DNA of 64,000 bases from Bacillus litorisediminis (lineage in GTDB: Bacteria > Bacillota > Bacilli > Bacillales > JC228), in assembly GCF_022808645.1 (NCBI RefSeq), contig NZ_JAKZKT010000019.1:20419-84418 (forward strand), given 5' to 3'. Every line of letters begins with the position of its first letter. The first letter of the stretch is position 1. Below the pieces are notes generated by a model that did not search any database, was not told where the DNA came from, and was given only the letters and a program-made list of their open reading frames with translations. Position numbers and translations under genes: made by a program. Of this stretch, positions 17,163-26,290 are shown in pieces.

Positions 17163-17217
17163 TGAGTAAGATAGAATCTTTTGAAAAGTCTTACTATTTG
17201 GAAGTGTTTTTTTTCCT

Positions 17218-17267
17218 TTGTAGATAACGCTTTACAGTGATAAAATAACAATGTGAAAGCGTTTATC
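17218..17267 (+). promoter_or_regulatory. odhA promoter with overlapping cre-like (CcpA) site
   Basis: TTGTAG (17218-17223), 17 bases, TAAAAT (17241-17246). Immediately downstream, TGAAAGCGTTTATC at 17254-17267 matches the first eight positions of the CcpA site TGNAANCGNWNNCA; its last two bases do not. Upstream, GATAACGCTTTACA around 17223-17236 is a near mirror image. Carbon repression of the 2-oxoglutarate dehydrogenase genes would make sense but is not proven by these matches. Confidence 0.55.
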
Positions 17268-17366
17268 TTACATTACAATAATTTTTTCACATACCGTTCA
17301 AAAAGTTTAGAAAAATAAAATCGTGGGAATGGTATGGCAGAATACTACTTGGAGGGTTCATTAATC

Positions 17367-20210
17367 ATGAGTAAAGGTGCTGGACGCCTTATCAGTCCGT
17401 GGGAAAAATTTCACGGTCCGAACCTAGGCTATATTATGGAAGCCTATGAATCATATTTACAAAATCCAGATGATGTCGACCCAGAATTGGTTGCCTTATT
17501 TAAGGAATGGGGGGCACCTGTTATTACAGACGGGGATCCTTCAGAAACCAACGTAAGCTTCCAAACCAGTTTTACACAGGGGGTATCACCAGATCAGCTC
17601 CTAAAAGCTGTTCAGGCAGTTAAACTAGCAGAAAATATCCGTTCCTACGGACACTTAGCTGCTGACATTAATCCGCTTCAAAATCAAGAAAAAGATACAT
17701 CCAGAATGGAGCTTGGAGAATATGGGCTAACAGAAGAAGATCTTCGCGGTTTGCCAAGTACGTTCATTATACAAAATCCTCCCAAGGCTGTAAAAAATGC
17801 TTTGGATGCGATTGAACATCTAAAGCGGGTGTATACGAGATCATTAGCATTTGAATTGCATCATGTACATGATCAAGAGGAGAAAAACTGGCTTAGAAAC
17901 ATGGTCGAATCTGAAGACTATTTCCCAGCCATTACTCCTGAGAAACAAAAAGAGATGTTGAAGCGTCTAGCCGAAGTAGAAGGCTTTGAAAGCTTTTTAC
18001 ACCGCACATTTGTCGGGCAAAAACGTTTTAGTATTGAAGGGGTAGATACACTTGTTCCTCTTCTAGATGAAATTATATCAGAATCGGTGCAAAGCGGTGC
18101 TTCTAATGTCAATATCGGTATGGCACACCGCGGCCGTCTGAATGTATTGGCACATGTGTTAGGGAAGCCGTATGAAATGATTTTTGCTGAATTCCAGCAT
18201 GCTCCTAACAAAGACCTTGTTCCATCTGAAGGTTCCATTGGAATCAATTACGGTTGGACAGGTGACGTAAAATACCATTTAGGATTAGATCGCCAAATTA
18301 AGAGTGATAATGTCCAAAAAGCCCGAATTACTTTAGCGAATAACCCAAGTCACCTCGAATTTGTTAATCCGATTGTGGTTGGGTATACTCGTGCGGCACA
18401 AGAAAAACGGAATAAAGCCGGTTTCCCTGATCAGGATACAACCTCTTCCTTTGCGATATTGATTCATGGAGATGCAGCATTTCCGGGACAAGGAATCAAT
18501 GCCGAAACACTAAACCTCAGTAAATTAAGAGGATATCATACAGGCGGTACCATTCATATTATTGCAAACAATATGATTGGGTTTACAACCGAAAGCGAAG
18601 ATTCACGTTCTACTAAGTATGCGAGTGACTTAGCGAAAGGTTACGAAATTCCAATTGTACACGTAAATGCAGATGATCCCGAAGCTGTGTTAGCTGCTGC
18701 TCATTTTGCAACCCTATATCGTAAGACATTCCAAAAGGATTTCTTAATCGATTTAATAGGATATCGCCGCTATGGACACAACGAAATGGATGAACCTGTT
18801 GCCACAAATCCATTGATGTATAAGATTATTCATAATCGCCCTACGATTAAAAACCTTTATTTTGAAACATTAAAACAAAAAGGAATCGTAAATGACAGCG
18901 AATTAAAAGAGATTGAACAATCAATCGAATCTAAGTTAAAAGCGGCCTATGAAAAAGTTCCAAAAAGCAGTGAAGATTTTGATACGGAAATGAGACCTCC
19001 AGAGATCGTTGAAAAAGGGTTTCCAAAGATCAAGACATCGGTAGATGAAAAAACACTGACTGCTTTAAATGAAGACCTTTTAAAATGGCCAGCAGGATTC
19101 AAAGTGTTTAATAAACTTGAAAAAATCTTAAAACGTCGTTCAAAAGCCTTTGCAGAAGGAAAAATTGACTGGGCTCATGCAGAAGCACTTGCCTTTGCAA
19201 GTATCATTTCTGAGGGGACGCCAATTCGTCTTACAGGGCAAGACTCTGAAAGAGGAACGTTTGCTCATCGTCACCTTGTATTACATGATAGCGAGACTGG
19301 TGAAGTATTCTCGCCATTGCATAACTTGCCAAACGGAAAAGCAAGCTTCGCAATTCATAATAGCCCGCTATCTGAAGCAGGTGTATTAGGATTTGAATAT
19401 GGCTATAACGTTTATGCTCCAGAAACACTTGTACTTTGGGAAGCTCAATTTGGAGATTTTGCTAACACGGCTCAAGTCATGTTTGATCAATTCATTGCAG
19501 CCGGGCGTGCAAAGTGGGGTCAAAAATCGGGGTTAGTGATGCTCTTGCCTCATGGATATGAAGGACAGGGTCCAGAACACTCCAGTGCCCGCTTAGAACG
19601 TTTCTTACAATTGGCAGCTGAAAATAACTGGACGGTAGCCAATCTTTCGAATGCTGCACAATATTTTCATATTTTAAGACGTCAAGCCTTAATGCTGCAA
19701 AAAGAAGAAATTCGTCCATTAGTTTTAATGTCACCAAAGAGTTTATTAAGACATCCTTTAGCTTCAGCAGCATCAGCTGACTTAAGTGAAGGTCAATTCC
19801 AGCCGATAGTGAATCAGCCTGGTTCCGGGGAAAACCCAGACAAAGTTGAACGTCTTCTTATCGGATCAGGTAAAGTTATGATTGATGTTGAAGAAGAAAT
19901 GAGTAAGAAAGATGCTGACTTTAGCTGGCTTCATGTAGCAAGATTAGAAGAAATATACCCATTCCCTATGTCTGACATGAGAACACTCATTTCAACTTAT
20001 AAGAACCTGAAAGAAATTGTTTGGATTCAGGAAGAACCTAAAAATATGGGGGCTTGGAGCTTTGTAGAACCTCGTATTAAGGAATTGGCTCCAAAAGGAG
20101 CAGAAGTAAAATATGTTGGACGCCGCAGAAGATCTAGTACGGCTGAAGGAGATCCGATTGTTCATAAGAAAGAACAAGCTCGTATCATTACTGAAGGAAT
20201 CACACGCTAA
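17367..20210 (+). CDS. odhA: 2-oxoglutarate dehydrogenase E1 component
   Basis: Thiamine-diphosphate enzyme that decarboxylates 2-oxoglutarate and passes the succinyl group to the lipoyl domain of OdhB in the TCA cycle. Seen motifs include the N-terminal E2-binding region ([20 protein letters not shown]), [30 protein letters not shown] and the ThDP-binding GDF segment in the transketolase half ([18 protein letters not shown]), and [20 protein letters not shown]. The start is placed at 17367, with GGAGGG 10 bases upstream; the frame runs up to an earlier ATG at 17334. At 947 aa it matches B. subtilis OdhA. odhB follows after 21 bases. Confidence 0.96.
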   Translation: MSKGAGRLISPWEKFHGPNLGYIMEAYESYLQNPDDVDPELVALFKEWGAPVITDGDPSETNVSFQTSFTQGVSPDQLLKAVQAVKLAENIRSYGHLAADINPLQNQEKDTSRMELGEYGLTEEDLRGLPSTFIIQNPPKAVKNALDAIEHLKRVYTRSLAFELHHVHDQEEKNWLRNMVESEDYFPAITPEKQKEMLKRLAEVEGFESFLHRTFVGQKRFSIEGVDTLVPLLDEIISESVQSGASNVNIGMAHRGRLNVLAHVLGKPYEMIFAEFQHAPNKDLVPSEGSIGINYGWTGDVKYHLGLDRQIKSDNVQKARITLANNPSHLEFVNPIVVGYTRAAQEKRNKAGFPDQDTTSSFAILIHGDAAFPGQGINAETLNLSKLRGYHTGGTIHIIANNMIGFTTESEDSRSTKYASDLAKGYEIPIVHVNADDPEAVLAAAHFATLYRKTFQKDFLIDLIGYRRYGHNEMDEPVATNPLMYKIIHNRPTIKNLYFETLKQKGIVNDSELKEIEQSIESKLKAAYEKVPKSSEDFDTEMRPPEIVEKGFPKIKTSVDEKTLTALNEDLLKWPAGFKVFNKLEKILKRRSKAFAEGKIDWAHAEALAFASIISEGTPIRLTGQDSERGTFAHRHLVLHDSETGEVFSPLHNLPNGKASFAIHNSPLSEAGVLGFEYGYNVYAPETLVLWEAQFGDFANTAQVMFDQFIAAGRAKWGQKSGLVMLLPHGYEGQGPEHSSARLERFLQLAAENNWTVANLSNAAQYFHILRRQALMLQKEEIRPLVLMSPKSLLRHPLASAASADLSEGQFQPIVNQPGSGENPDKVERLLIGSGKVMIDVEEEMSKKDADFSWLHVARLEEIYPFPMSDMRTLISTYKNLKEIVWIQEEPKNMGAWSFVEPRIKELAPKGAEVKYVGRRRRSSTAEGDPIVHKKEQARIITEGITR

Positions 20211-20231
20211 TCATATAAGGGGGACATAAGA

Positions 20232-21473
20232 GTGGCAGAAGTAAAAGTGCCAGAGCTTGCCGAATCTATTACAGAAGGTACAATTGCTCAGTGGCTTAAA
20301 AAACCAGGTGAATATGTGGAAAAAGGAGAATATATCGTTGAACTTGAAACAGATAAAGTTAACGTTGAAATTATCTCCGAAGAAGCAGGTGTGCTAAAAG
20401 AACAGCTTAAAGAAGAAGGCGATACTGTATTAGTAGGAGAGGTTATTGCTATTGTAGATAATGCTGCTTCTCCTGCAGCCGGGGCTCCAGCTGCAGAAGT
20501 GCCTGTTGCCGCGGAACCTAAAGAACAGCCAAAAGAAGCGGTAAAACAACCAGTTCCAGCGGCAGCAACGGAAACTACAGCGAACAATCGCCCAATTGCT
20601 TCACCGGCTGCACGTAAGCTAGCTCGTGAGAAAGGGATTGATTTAAGCCAAGTTCCTACAGTTGATCCGCTAGGAAGAGTAAGAAAACAAGATGTGGATT
20701 CTTATCAAAATCAGCCGGCTCCGGTTCCAGGTAAGCCTGCAGCTGCTGCCGTGCCTGCTGTAGATGTGTTGGATGCCAAGCCAGTTGAAAGAATCAAAAT
20801 GTCTCGCCGCCGTCAAACGATTGCGAAACGTCTGGTAGATGTTCAGCATACAGCAGCGATGTTAACTACTTTTAACGAAGTTGATATGACTGCAGTTATG
20901 GAAGTAAGAAAGCGTCGTAAAGATCAATTCCAGGCTGAACATGATGTTAAATTAGGCTTCATGTCATTCTTTACAAAAGCTGTGACGGTTGCACTTAAGA
21001 AATTCCCATTATTAAATGCGGAAATTGATGGCGATGAAATTATCAAGAAAAACTTCTATGATATCGGTATTGCTGTCTCAACTGATGAAGGTTTAATCGT
21101 ACCGGTTGTTCGCGATACAGACCGTAAGTCTTTTGCGGAGATTGAAAGAGACATCGCAGATCTAGCTAAAAAAGCACGTGAGAAAAAACTGGGCCTTGCT
21201 GAACTTCAAGGCGGTACTTTCACAATTACAAACGGAGGAACATTTGGTTCCCTTCTTTCAACACCGATCTTAAATGCTCCACAGGTTGGTATTCTTGGAA
21301 TGCATGCGATTCAAAATAGACCAGTTGCGATTGAGGATAGAATTGAAATCCGTCCAATGATGTACATTGCCCTATCCTATGACCACAGAATCGTTGATGG
21401 AAAAGAAGCGGTAAGCTTCCTTGTAAAAGTTAAACAGCTGCTAGAAGATCCAGAGCAATTGCTTCTAGGTTAA
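20232..21473 (+). CDS. odhB: 2-oxoglutarate dehydrogenase E2, dihydrolipoyl succinyltransferase
   Basis: Core of the OGDH complex. The lipoyl domain occupies about residues 1-76 with the lipoylated Lys42 in ETDKVNVEI. An Ala/Pro-rich linker follows, then the E3-binding domain ([18 protein letters not shown], about 117-150), a second linker, and the acyltransferase domain ending in [12 protein letters not shown] with catalytic His385 and Asp389. It starts with GTG 20232, with AAGGGGG as ribosome site. The E3 gene (lpd) is not adjacent, as in B. subtilis. Confidence 0.96.
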   Translation: MAEVKVPELAESITEGTIAQWLKKPGEYVEKGEYIVELETDKVNVEIISEEAGVLKEQLKEEGDTVLVGEVIAIVDNAASPAAGAPAAEVPVAAEPKEQPKEAVKQPVPAAATETTANNRPIASPAARKLAREKGIDLSQVPTVDPLGRVRKQDVDSYQNQPAPVPGKPAAAAVPAVDVLDAKPVERIKMSRRRQTIAKRLVDVQHTAAMLTTFNEVDMTAVMEVRKRRKDQFQAEHDVKLGFMSFFTKAVTVALKKFPLLNAEIDGDEIIKKNFYDIGIAVSTDEGLIVPVVRDTDRKSFAEIERDIADLAKKAREKKLGLAELQGGTFTITNGGTFGSLLSTPILNAPQVGILGMHAIQNRPVAIEDRIEIRPMMYIALSYDHRIVDGKEAVSFLVKVKQLLEDPEQLLLG

Positions 21474-21479
21474 TCAAAA

Positions 21480-21524
21480 GAAAAAACCCCTTGGTAACTT
21501 GGTTACTAAAGGGGTTTTTCTTTT
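21480..21524 (+). terminator. Strong intrinsic terminator of odhAB
   Basis: AAAAAACCCCTTGGTAAC pairs with GTTACTAAAGGGGTTTTT across a three-base loop (one internal mismatch region), followed by TCTTTT. Confidence 0.9.
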
Positions 21525-21655
21525 ACCAATCTCTCCGCCTGAAGATGTACGGTTTTTCTGCCTGAGGAAGGAATTGAATTCAATCGGTTAGCCGATGAGA
21601 CATTTTTATAAGAGCCTTACAATGAGGGTAGTAAACAAAGGGGAGAGATGAATAA

Positions 21656-21796
21656 ATGTATCATAGCGACTATGTTCATTTGTATTTATATAACCAGTAT
21701 GCAGAAGCAATTAATAAAATATACAGGGATAGATGCTATAAGAAAGATAGCTTTTTTGAAAAGTATACCTCAATGTTATCTAAAATTTGGAGCTGA
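21656..21796 (+). CDS. Small hypothetical protein (46 aa), Tyr/Lys-rich
   Basis: ATG 21656 has AGGGGAG about 10 bases upstream. The frame encodes MYHSDYVHLYLYNQYAEAIN and then a basic, aromatic-rich tail ending SKIWS. The amino-acid mixture looks like real protein, but I do not recognise it. A competing frame begins at the ATG 21648, only two bases after the ribosome site, and is less likely. It lies in the odhB-DUF6501 gap. Confidence 0.4.
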   Translation: MYHSDYVHLYLYNQYAEAINKIYRDRCYKKDSFFEKYTSMLSKIWS

Positions 21797-21824
21797 TAAA
21801 GTTGACGGGGAACGATAACAGATG

Positions 21825-22020
21825 ATGATGTGCCCGGAATAAGAGGCAAGAGTTCCGAAAAATAGGTAATGAGTTTAGAAAAACGGCACTCAAGTTCCAG
21901 ATAAAAGGTAATAATGACCTGAAATCCCTCTGTAGACCCGAAAACAATTTGAGTAAATGTAAGAAAAGCTCCTAATTGAGAGCTGAGTCCCTATAAAATG
22001 GTACTCAGTTCCAATTTTTT
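21825..22020. repeat. Degenerate short-repeat patch
   Basis: Variants of a roughly 20-25-base unit built on a core like GGCACTCAAGTTCC recur in series: GGCAAGAGTTCC near 21851, GGTAATGAGTTT near 21867, GGCACTCAAGTTCC near 21885, and GGTACTCAGTTCC near 22001. Copies are too decayed to define a clean period. No convincing gene uses this stretch, though a minus-strand frame crosses it. Confidence 0.4.
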
Positions 22021-22160
22021 GACAAAATCTGACCCTCTGAAGGACTAGATGATTTTTCACTAATATAAACGAAGTCCATATCAATACTTTTACAATAAGT
22101 TGAGGAATAGAGGGTCTTTCCATTATACTATTAGTAAGATTGTTATTTAGGAGGATTAAC

Positions 22161-22364
22161 ATGCAGCATCTATCATGGGCCAACAAACCAACGATTAAAC
22201 AAGTAAAATGTGTACATACAGACGCTAAAAAATACATGGTTGAAAATGTGTTAACACCTGGAAAAACATATGAAGTAAAAAATGAAACCGAAGAATTTTA
22301 TTTTGTGGTAGATGATACAGGACAGGTAGGCGGCTTCTATAAAGATTATTTTGAAGAAGTGTAG
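22161..22364 (+). CDS. DUF6501-like small conserved protein
   Basis: 67 aa, acidic/neutral, no membrane segment or signal. It is built around the sentence-like conserved segments IKQVKCVHTDAKKY, VLTPGKTYEVKNETEEF and VGGFYKDYFEEV, which I recall from short Bacillaceae proteins grouped as DUF6501; the function is unknown. The start ATG 22161 has TAGGAGG eight bases upstream; the frame opens earlier, at 22140. Its own terminator follows at 22388-22413. Confidence 0.7.
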   Translation: MQHLSWANKPTIKQVKCVHTDAKKYMVENVLTPGKTYEVKNETEEFYFVVDDTGQVGGFYKDYFEEV

Positions 22365-22384
22365 GACCTTTGCTATATGAAAAG

Positions 22385-22414
22385 TTGCCATTAGGCTTTG
22401 TGGCAGCTTTTTTA
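22385..22414 (+). terminator. Terminator after the DUF6501-like gene
   Basis: AAGTTGCCA pairs with TGGCAGCTT (one G-U pair) and is followed by TTTTT. Confidence 0.7.
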
Positions 22415-22447
22415 TTATATTTTAAAAGAAAATGGGGGATTAAACTA

Positions 22448-23353
22448 ATGGGAGCTTATCTCTTTGTATATGGGACATTACGGAAGTATGAAGCTAATCA
22501 TGAGTACCTTCAAAATAGTAAGTGCCTGGCCAATCAGTCATGGGTTAGAGGGAGTCTATTCGACACGGGTGATGGATATCCCGCGTTAGTAATAGACAAT
22601 GAGAAAGAGTATGTATATGGTGAAGTTTATGAAGTGGATGATGAGGCATTAGCAAACATTGATCAATTAGAAGACTACAAGGCTGACAGAGATGAAAATC
22701 TTTATGATCGAGTTGAAATAGATATCTACACAGATCAGGGAGCCATAAAAGGGATCACTTATATCGCAGGGAACCAATGCTCATTAAAAACTAAAATAGA
22801 GCTTGGTGACTGGAGGGTCTATCAGTTTTTAAAAGAGAAGCCTGGCAAGGTTTATTATTTTGCCTATGGGTCTTGTATGGACCAGGAACGATTTAAACAG
22901 GCAAAGGCTGATCGCTATTTTCAAAAGGAAGTGGGGGCAGGAATTCTTCACGGATATTCAATGAAATATGCATTTCAGGTAGATGATGGGGGAAGAGCCG
23001 ATATTATTGAGGCTAACGATAGTTTAGAGGGGATTCTTTACGATTGTCCGCAAGATGCGGTTGTTTATTTATTTAAACGTGAGGGTGTGTATACTCAATC
23101 GTACCGTCCAACATTTGTGGATATTCAAGTTGGGGACCAACTTTATCACTCTTGCTTAACTTTTACAGTGGTTCATAAAAAAGCGGAAATAGCTCCTCCT
23201 GTTCATTATGCTAAAGAAATCTTGAGAGGTTCGAAAGGAAAGGTAAGTTCCGCCTATTATAAAAGGCTTATCAGTCATTTAGAGGAATTAGAATTTGATT
23301 TGGCTCATCAGGAGATTAAACCGATTATTACCAGTCAATTTGCAGGAAGCTAG
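22448..23353 (+). CDS. Two-domain gamma-glutamylcyclotransferase-like protein
   Basis: Two AIG2/GGCT-fold domains in tandem. The first begins LFVYGTLRKYEANH (residues 5-18) and runs to about residue 120. The second begins YYFAYGSCMD (about 140) and runs to about 280. YGTLR and YGS are the substrate-loop motifs of the family, which releases 5-oxoproline from gamma-glutamyl compounds. B. subtilis YkqA has a similar arrangement. ATG 22448 follows GGGGGA by 8 bases. The 5-oxoprolinase operon at 33-37.5 kb would handle such a product, but the two loci are not linked. Confidence 0.78.
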   Translation: MGAYLFVYGTLRKYEANHEYLQNSKCLANQSWVRGSLFDTGDGYPALVIDNEKEYVYGEVYEVDDEALANIDQLEDYKADRDENLYDRVEIDIYTDQGAIKGITYIAGNQCSLKTKIELGDWRVYQFLKEKPGKVYYFAYGSCMDQERFKQAKADRYFQKEVGAGILHGYSMKYAFQVDDGGRADIIEANDSLEGILYDCPQDAVVYLFKREGVYTQSYRPTFVDIQVGDQLYHSCLTFTVVHKKAEIAPPVHYAKEILRGSKGKVSSAYYKRLISHLEELEFDLAHQEIKPIITSQFAGS

Positions 23354-23510
23354 AGAAAAATCATGAATTTGAACCATTTATTTTCGATAACAGTCATCTG
23401 GATTATAGTAAAATAGTGTAACTTTCTTGTAATGGAAAGATAGTCTAAACAGTTCTTTATAAAAAATAAGTAATTTGGCACAAGGAAAAAATCAATTGAA
23501 TAGGGAATCT

Positions 23511-23538
23511 TTGTAAAAACAAGCTATATAAATATAAT
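23511..23538 (+). promoter_or_regulatory. Sigma-A promoter of the DUF4257 gene leader
   Basis: TTGTAA (23511-23516), 16 bases, TATAAT (23533-23538). It is about 255 bases before the coding start, so the transcript has a long leader. Confidence 0.65.
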
Positions 23539-23544
23539 AAGGAA

Positions 23545-23793
23545 TTATTTTTTATCCTTGAAAGGAGGGATGTCGATGAATAAATAAAGGAATTATTGTT
23601 AAATCCCCTCTTAGCCTCGGAAAAAGACAACATGAATTAAGAATACGAAGGAAAGCTGTTATGTGTTGTGACGTGCTGTCGGTAAGGTCTATTTCTGACT
23701 GTGTGTGAACAGAATGGATGTGCCACAGAGTTTTGTGCAAAACAGTAACCCGCAGGTATTCGTGTCTTTTAAATTAAAATGAGGGGTGGTTTT
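23545..23793 (+). ncRNA. Long structured 5' leader, candidate cis-regulatory RNA
   Basis: The leader contains a strong ribosome site (GAAAGGAGGG, 23560-23570) followed by a three-codon frame ATG AAT AAA TAA (23576-23587), and then a G/T-rich folded region. Its closing helices are AAAAGAC/GTCTTTT (23622-23628 with 23764-23770) and GAATAC/GTATTC (23641-23646 with 23756-23761). Inside lie CTGTT/AACAG and a GTTTTG-TG-CAAAAC hairpin. The closing stem ends 10 bases before the ribosome site of the DUF4257 gene. I could not match it to a known riboswitch class. Confidence 0.5.
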
Positions 23794-24147
23794 ATGTCGT
23801 TGTTGTATGGATTCTTGATCGGAAGTTTAATGGGATTGCTGACGCATGCTAAAAGAAATGGAAAAATCATTAAGCCTTACAACAAAAAGAGAGTATTTGA
23901 GTATGGTTTCTTGTTAGATCTTGTTTTTGGAGGAGTGGCGGCGATTGCCATTGTTACCCTAACCGACCCCACTACAGTAGAACAATTAATTTTCACGTCG
24001 GTATTAGCTGGTTACGGTGGCGATACGTTAATTGCCAAACTGGAAGAAGCCAAATTAAGTGACGTCCTTAATCAGCTTTTTTTTCAAGTAGAGATTGAAC
24101 TAAACGCAGAGCTAACCGTTGAAACACAAAGTCAGGTCCATTCGTAA
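23794..24147 (+). CDS. DUF4257-like membrane protein
   Basis: 117 aa with two or three hydrophobic segments: LLYGFLIGSLMGLLTHA (residues 3-19), LVFGGVAAIAIVTL (about 47-60) and a shorter one near LIFTSVLAGYGG. I associate it with the Bacillaceae DUF4257 family of unknown function. The start at 23794 has GAGGGGTGG just upstream; the frame's earlier ATG at 23779 overlaps that site. A short gene follows after 24 bases, probably in the same transcript. Its unusually long structured leader suggests post-initiation control. Confidence 0.65.
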   Translation: MSLLYGFLIGSLMGLLTHAKRNGKIIKPYNKKRVFEYGFLLDLVFGGVAAIAIVTLTDPTTVEQLIFTSVLAGYGGDTLIAKLEEAKLSDVLNQLFFQVEIELNAELTVETQSQVHS

Positions 24148-24171
24148 TTTGACAGAATGGAGGGAAACTCT

Positions 24172-24360
24172 GTGGTAAGATTAAAAGAATATATGACAGA
24201 AGAAGAATATAATAAAATCAGAAACCTCCAGCTTGAGCTATTAAGAGCCAACTCAAAAAAAGAAGCACTACTAATTAAGGGAGAAATAGATGAAATCATA
24301 CAACAGGTTAAAATGCGGTATCAAGCTGAAAAAATCGATAAACACTCCGCATCCTCTTAA
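24172..24360 (+). CDS. Small coiled-coil hypothetical protein (62 aa)
   Basis: Starts with GTG 24172, seven bases after GGAGGG; the ATG at 24157 has no ribosome site. The protein is helical and charged (MVRLKEYMTEEEYNKIRNLQ, then LLIKGEIDEIIQQV), consistent with a short coiled coil. I do not recognise it. It is downstream of the DUF4257 gene and followed by a terminator, so the two form a unit. Confidence 0.6.
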   Translation: MVRLKEYMTEEEYNKIRNLQLELLRANSKKEALLIKGEIDEIIQQVKMRYQAEKIDKHSASS

Positions 24361-24390
24361 GGATCCGCATCGCTCCCAACTCCTGCCTTT

Positions 24391-24420
24391 AAACTAAGGT
24401 AGCTGTAGCCTTAGTTTTTA
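24391..24420 (+). terminator. Terminator after the DUF4257 unit
   Basis: AAACTAAGG pairs with CCTTAGTTT, with T residues following (TTTTTATTTT). Confidence 0.8.
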
Positions 24421-24530
24421 TTTTGCCTATTTCCTTCATCAATGGATATTTTCAATAGTTTTTTACCATAAACTTATTATGTAAACTAATTTTAAAGGAT
24501 AGGTTTGGAAAGGGGATTAAAAATTTCCCC

Positions 24531-25769
24531 TTAGTCTTTGACAGACCGGAATATTAAAGTGGTATTATGACCCCCAAAGCCAAACGCATTACTTAACACA
24601 GTATGTACTCTTTTTTTCCTCGCGTGATTCGGTACATAGTCTAGGTCACATTCAGGATCAGGATGTTCAAGGTTAATTGTTGGAGGAATCGTCCCGGTAT
24701 TTATGGCCATCAAAGAAAAAATTGCTTCAATAGCTCCGGCTGCACCCATCATGTGACCAGTCATTGATTTGGTTGAACTTATCGGAATTTGATAGGCCAT
24801 CTCTTTAAAGAAAGTCTTAATAGCTGCTGTTTCAGATTTGTCATTATAAACCGTACTAGTTCCATGCGCATTAATATAATCAATCTCTTCTTTTTCAAGC
24901 TGTGCATACTGAACAGCCAGCTGCATAGCTCTTACCCCTCCTTCACCACCTGGGGCGGGACTTGTAATATGATAGGCATCTCCAACTGTTGCATAGCTGA
25001 TGATTTCTCCATATACATGTGCATGTCGCCTAACCGCAGATTCATAGGATTCAAGAATAATGGCTCCTGCTCCTTCACCCATAACCAGTCCATCCCGATC
25101 TCTATCAAAGGGTCTGCACGCTTTTTTCGGATCTGGATTTGTTGAGATTGCTTCCATTGCACAGAAAGCACCAATACCTAATGGGGTGATAGACGCTTCG
25201 GAACCGCCAGCAATCATGATGTCTGCTTCTCCACGCTGGATTGCTCTGAAAGATTCTCCTATGGCATTCGCTCCAGAAGCACAGGACAAAACCGTACAAT
25301 TATTAATTCCTCTAGCTCCAACCGCTATAGAAACCTGACTGGAAGCCATATTACTTATGACCGTTGTCGTAGCAAAAGGATAAAGGTTCGTATATCCGCC
25401 CTCAAGGAGATTTCTATGACTTTCCTCAAAGCTTTCAATCCCGCCAATAGCCGTTCCAAACCAAACCCCGATGCGTTCAGCCTCCACATCTTTGCCTATC
25501 TGAATTCGGGCATCTTCTAGAGCCATAATCGATGAAGCAATGGCATAGGAAGCAAAACGATCCATTCGATGTCTCTCATTCACCTTCATGTAATCACTTA
25601 ATTGAAAATTTTTAACCTCAGCGGCCGTCTTGGCTGAGAAATGTTCACAATCAAACCTGGTGAGCGGACCAATTCCTGATTTTCCATTAATGGCTGATTC
25701 CCATGTTTCAGCTAGGGAATTTCCTATTGGTGAAATAGTCCCTAGACCAGTTATCACAACTCTAGTCAA
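24531..25769 (-). CDS. fabF: Beta-ketoacyl-ACP synthase II (FabF type)
   Basis: Condenses malonyl-ACP with acyl-ACP in fatty-acid elongation. It has the Cys-His-His triad: Cys163 in VLSCASGANA, His in NAHGTSTVYND and His in STKSMTGHMMGAAG; the terminal NAFGFGGHN is also conserved. 412 aa. It starts with a TTG codon at 25769, with AAGGAGGGG five bases upstream. It stands alone, with no fabH, acyl carrier protein or FapR palindrome next to it. It may therefore be a paralogue with a special role rather than the main FabF. Confidence 0.9.
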   Translation of the reverse strand: MTRVVITGLGTISPIGNSLAETWESAINGKSGIGPLTRFDCEHFSAKTAAEVKNFQLSDYMKVNERHRMDRFASYAIASSIMALEDARIQIGKDVEAERIGVWFGTAIGGIESFEESHRNLLEGGYTNLYPFATTTVISNMASSQVSIAVGARGINNCTVLSCASGANAIGESFRAIQRGEADIMIAGGSEASITPLGIGAFCAMEAISTNPDPKKACRPFDRDRDGLVMGEGAGAIILESYESAVRRHAHVYGEIISYATVGDAYHITSPAPGGEGGVRAMQLAVQYAQLEKEEIDYINAHGTSTVYNDKSETAAIKTFFKEMAYQIPISSTKSMTGHMMGAAGAIEAIFSLMAINTGTIPPTINLEHPDPECDLDYVPNHARKKRVHTVLSNAFGFGGHNTTLIFRSVKD

Positions 25770-25949
25770 TTGTACCCCTCCTTAAAAAATGGATTTAAAG
25801 GTACAATTCGACAAAACTAGTCAAATATCCTCCATAATTTATAAAAAATGACATTTAATACCTTATTGAAGGCGGAAAAGTCTTTATATTTATGTAAGTA
25901 AATGGTCATGAGAAATAAGTAACAAAACGATATTCTCTGACGCCGTTCA

Positions 25950-26159
25950 TTACTGAGCAGGATGAAGTCCATATTGCTTTATCCTATTTACAATCTGTTC
26001 TTGGTCAATACGGCTGGAATCATAGGTGATTTTAACTTCTCCGTCCTCGATGTCCACAAGAGCCCGTTCAACACCATCTAATCCCATTAAAATGGTTTCT
26101 AATTTTTGAATAGGTTCTTCACTTGTCGCTTCTTTTATAAAAAGAGTTAAGTCCTCCAT
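25950..26159 (-). CDS. HMA-like small protein without the metal motif
   Basis: 69 aa. The stretch LETILMGLDGVERALVDIED followed by EVKITYDSSRIDQEQIVNRI has the beta-alpha-beta spacing of heavy-metal-associated domains, but the metal-binding CxxC loop is absent (MGLDG takes its place). Such domains may serve protein contacts instead of copper transfer. The start is set at 26159 because AGAAAGG is 9 bases before that ATG; another ATG at 26168 directly abuts the site. Its role is unknown. Confidence 0.6.
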   Translation of the reverse strand: MEDLTLFIKEATSEEPIQKLETILMGLDGVERALVDIEDGEVKITYDSSRIDQEQIVNRIKQYGLHPAQ

Positions 26160-26290
26160 AAGTTCCATCCTTTCTAAAGGAAAATGCTAATTCTCTTGTT
26201 GTATATTTTCCACTTTCATCTGAAATATGTAAAATTATTCTATAGAAAGTAAAAAGGATGGCCCGATCTTGCAGCCATCCTTACCTTATA

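Noticed and set aside
17223..17236. A second, independent cre site on the opposite strand.
   Set aside because: GATAACGCTTTACA has a one-base spacing error relative to the CcpA consensus; it is mentioned only as a mirror of the better site.
21890..22237. A 115-aa minus-strand frame with hydrophobic stretches.
   Set aside because: It overlaps the convincing plus-strand DUF6501-like gene and its ribosome site, and crosses the decayed repeats.
23560..23587. The strong ribosome site as the start of a real gene.
   Set aside because: The frame is only three codons long; it is reported as part of the leader instead.
24789..25338. Plus-strand frames inside fabF.
   Set aside because: They are antisense shadows of a highly conserved coding sequence, without ribosome sites.
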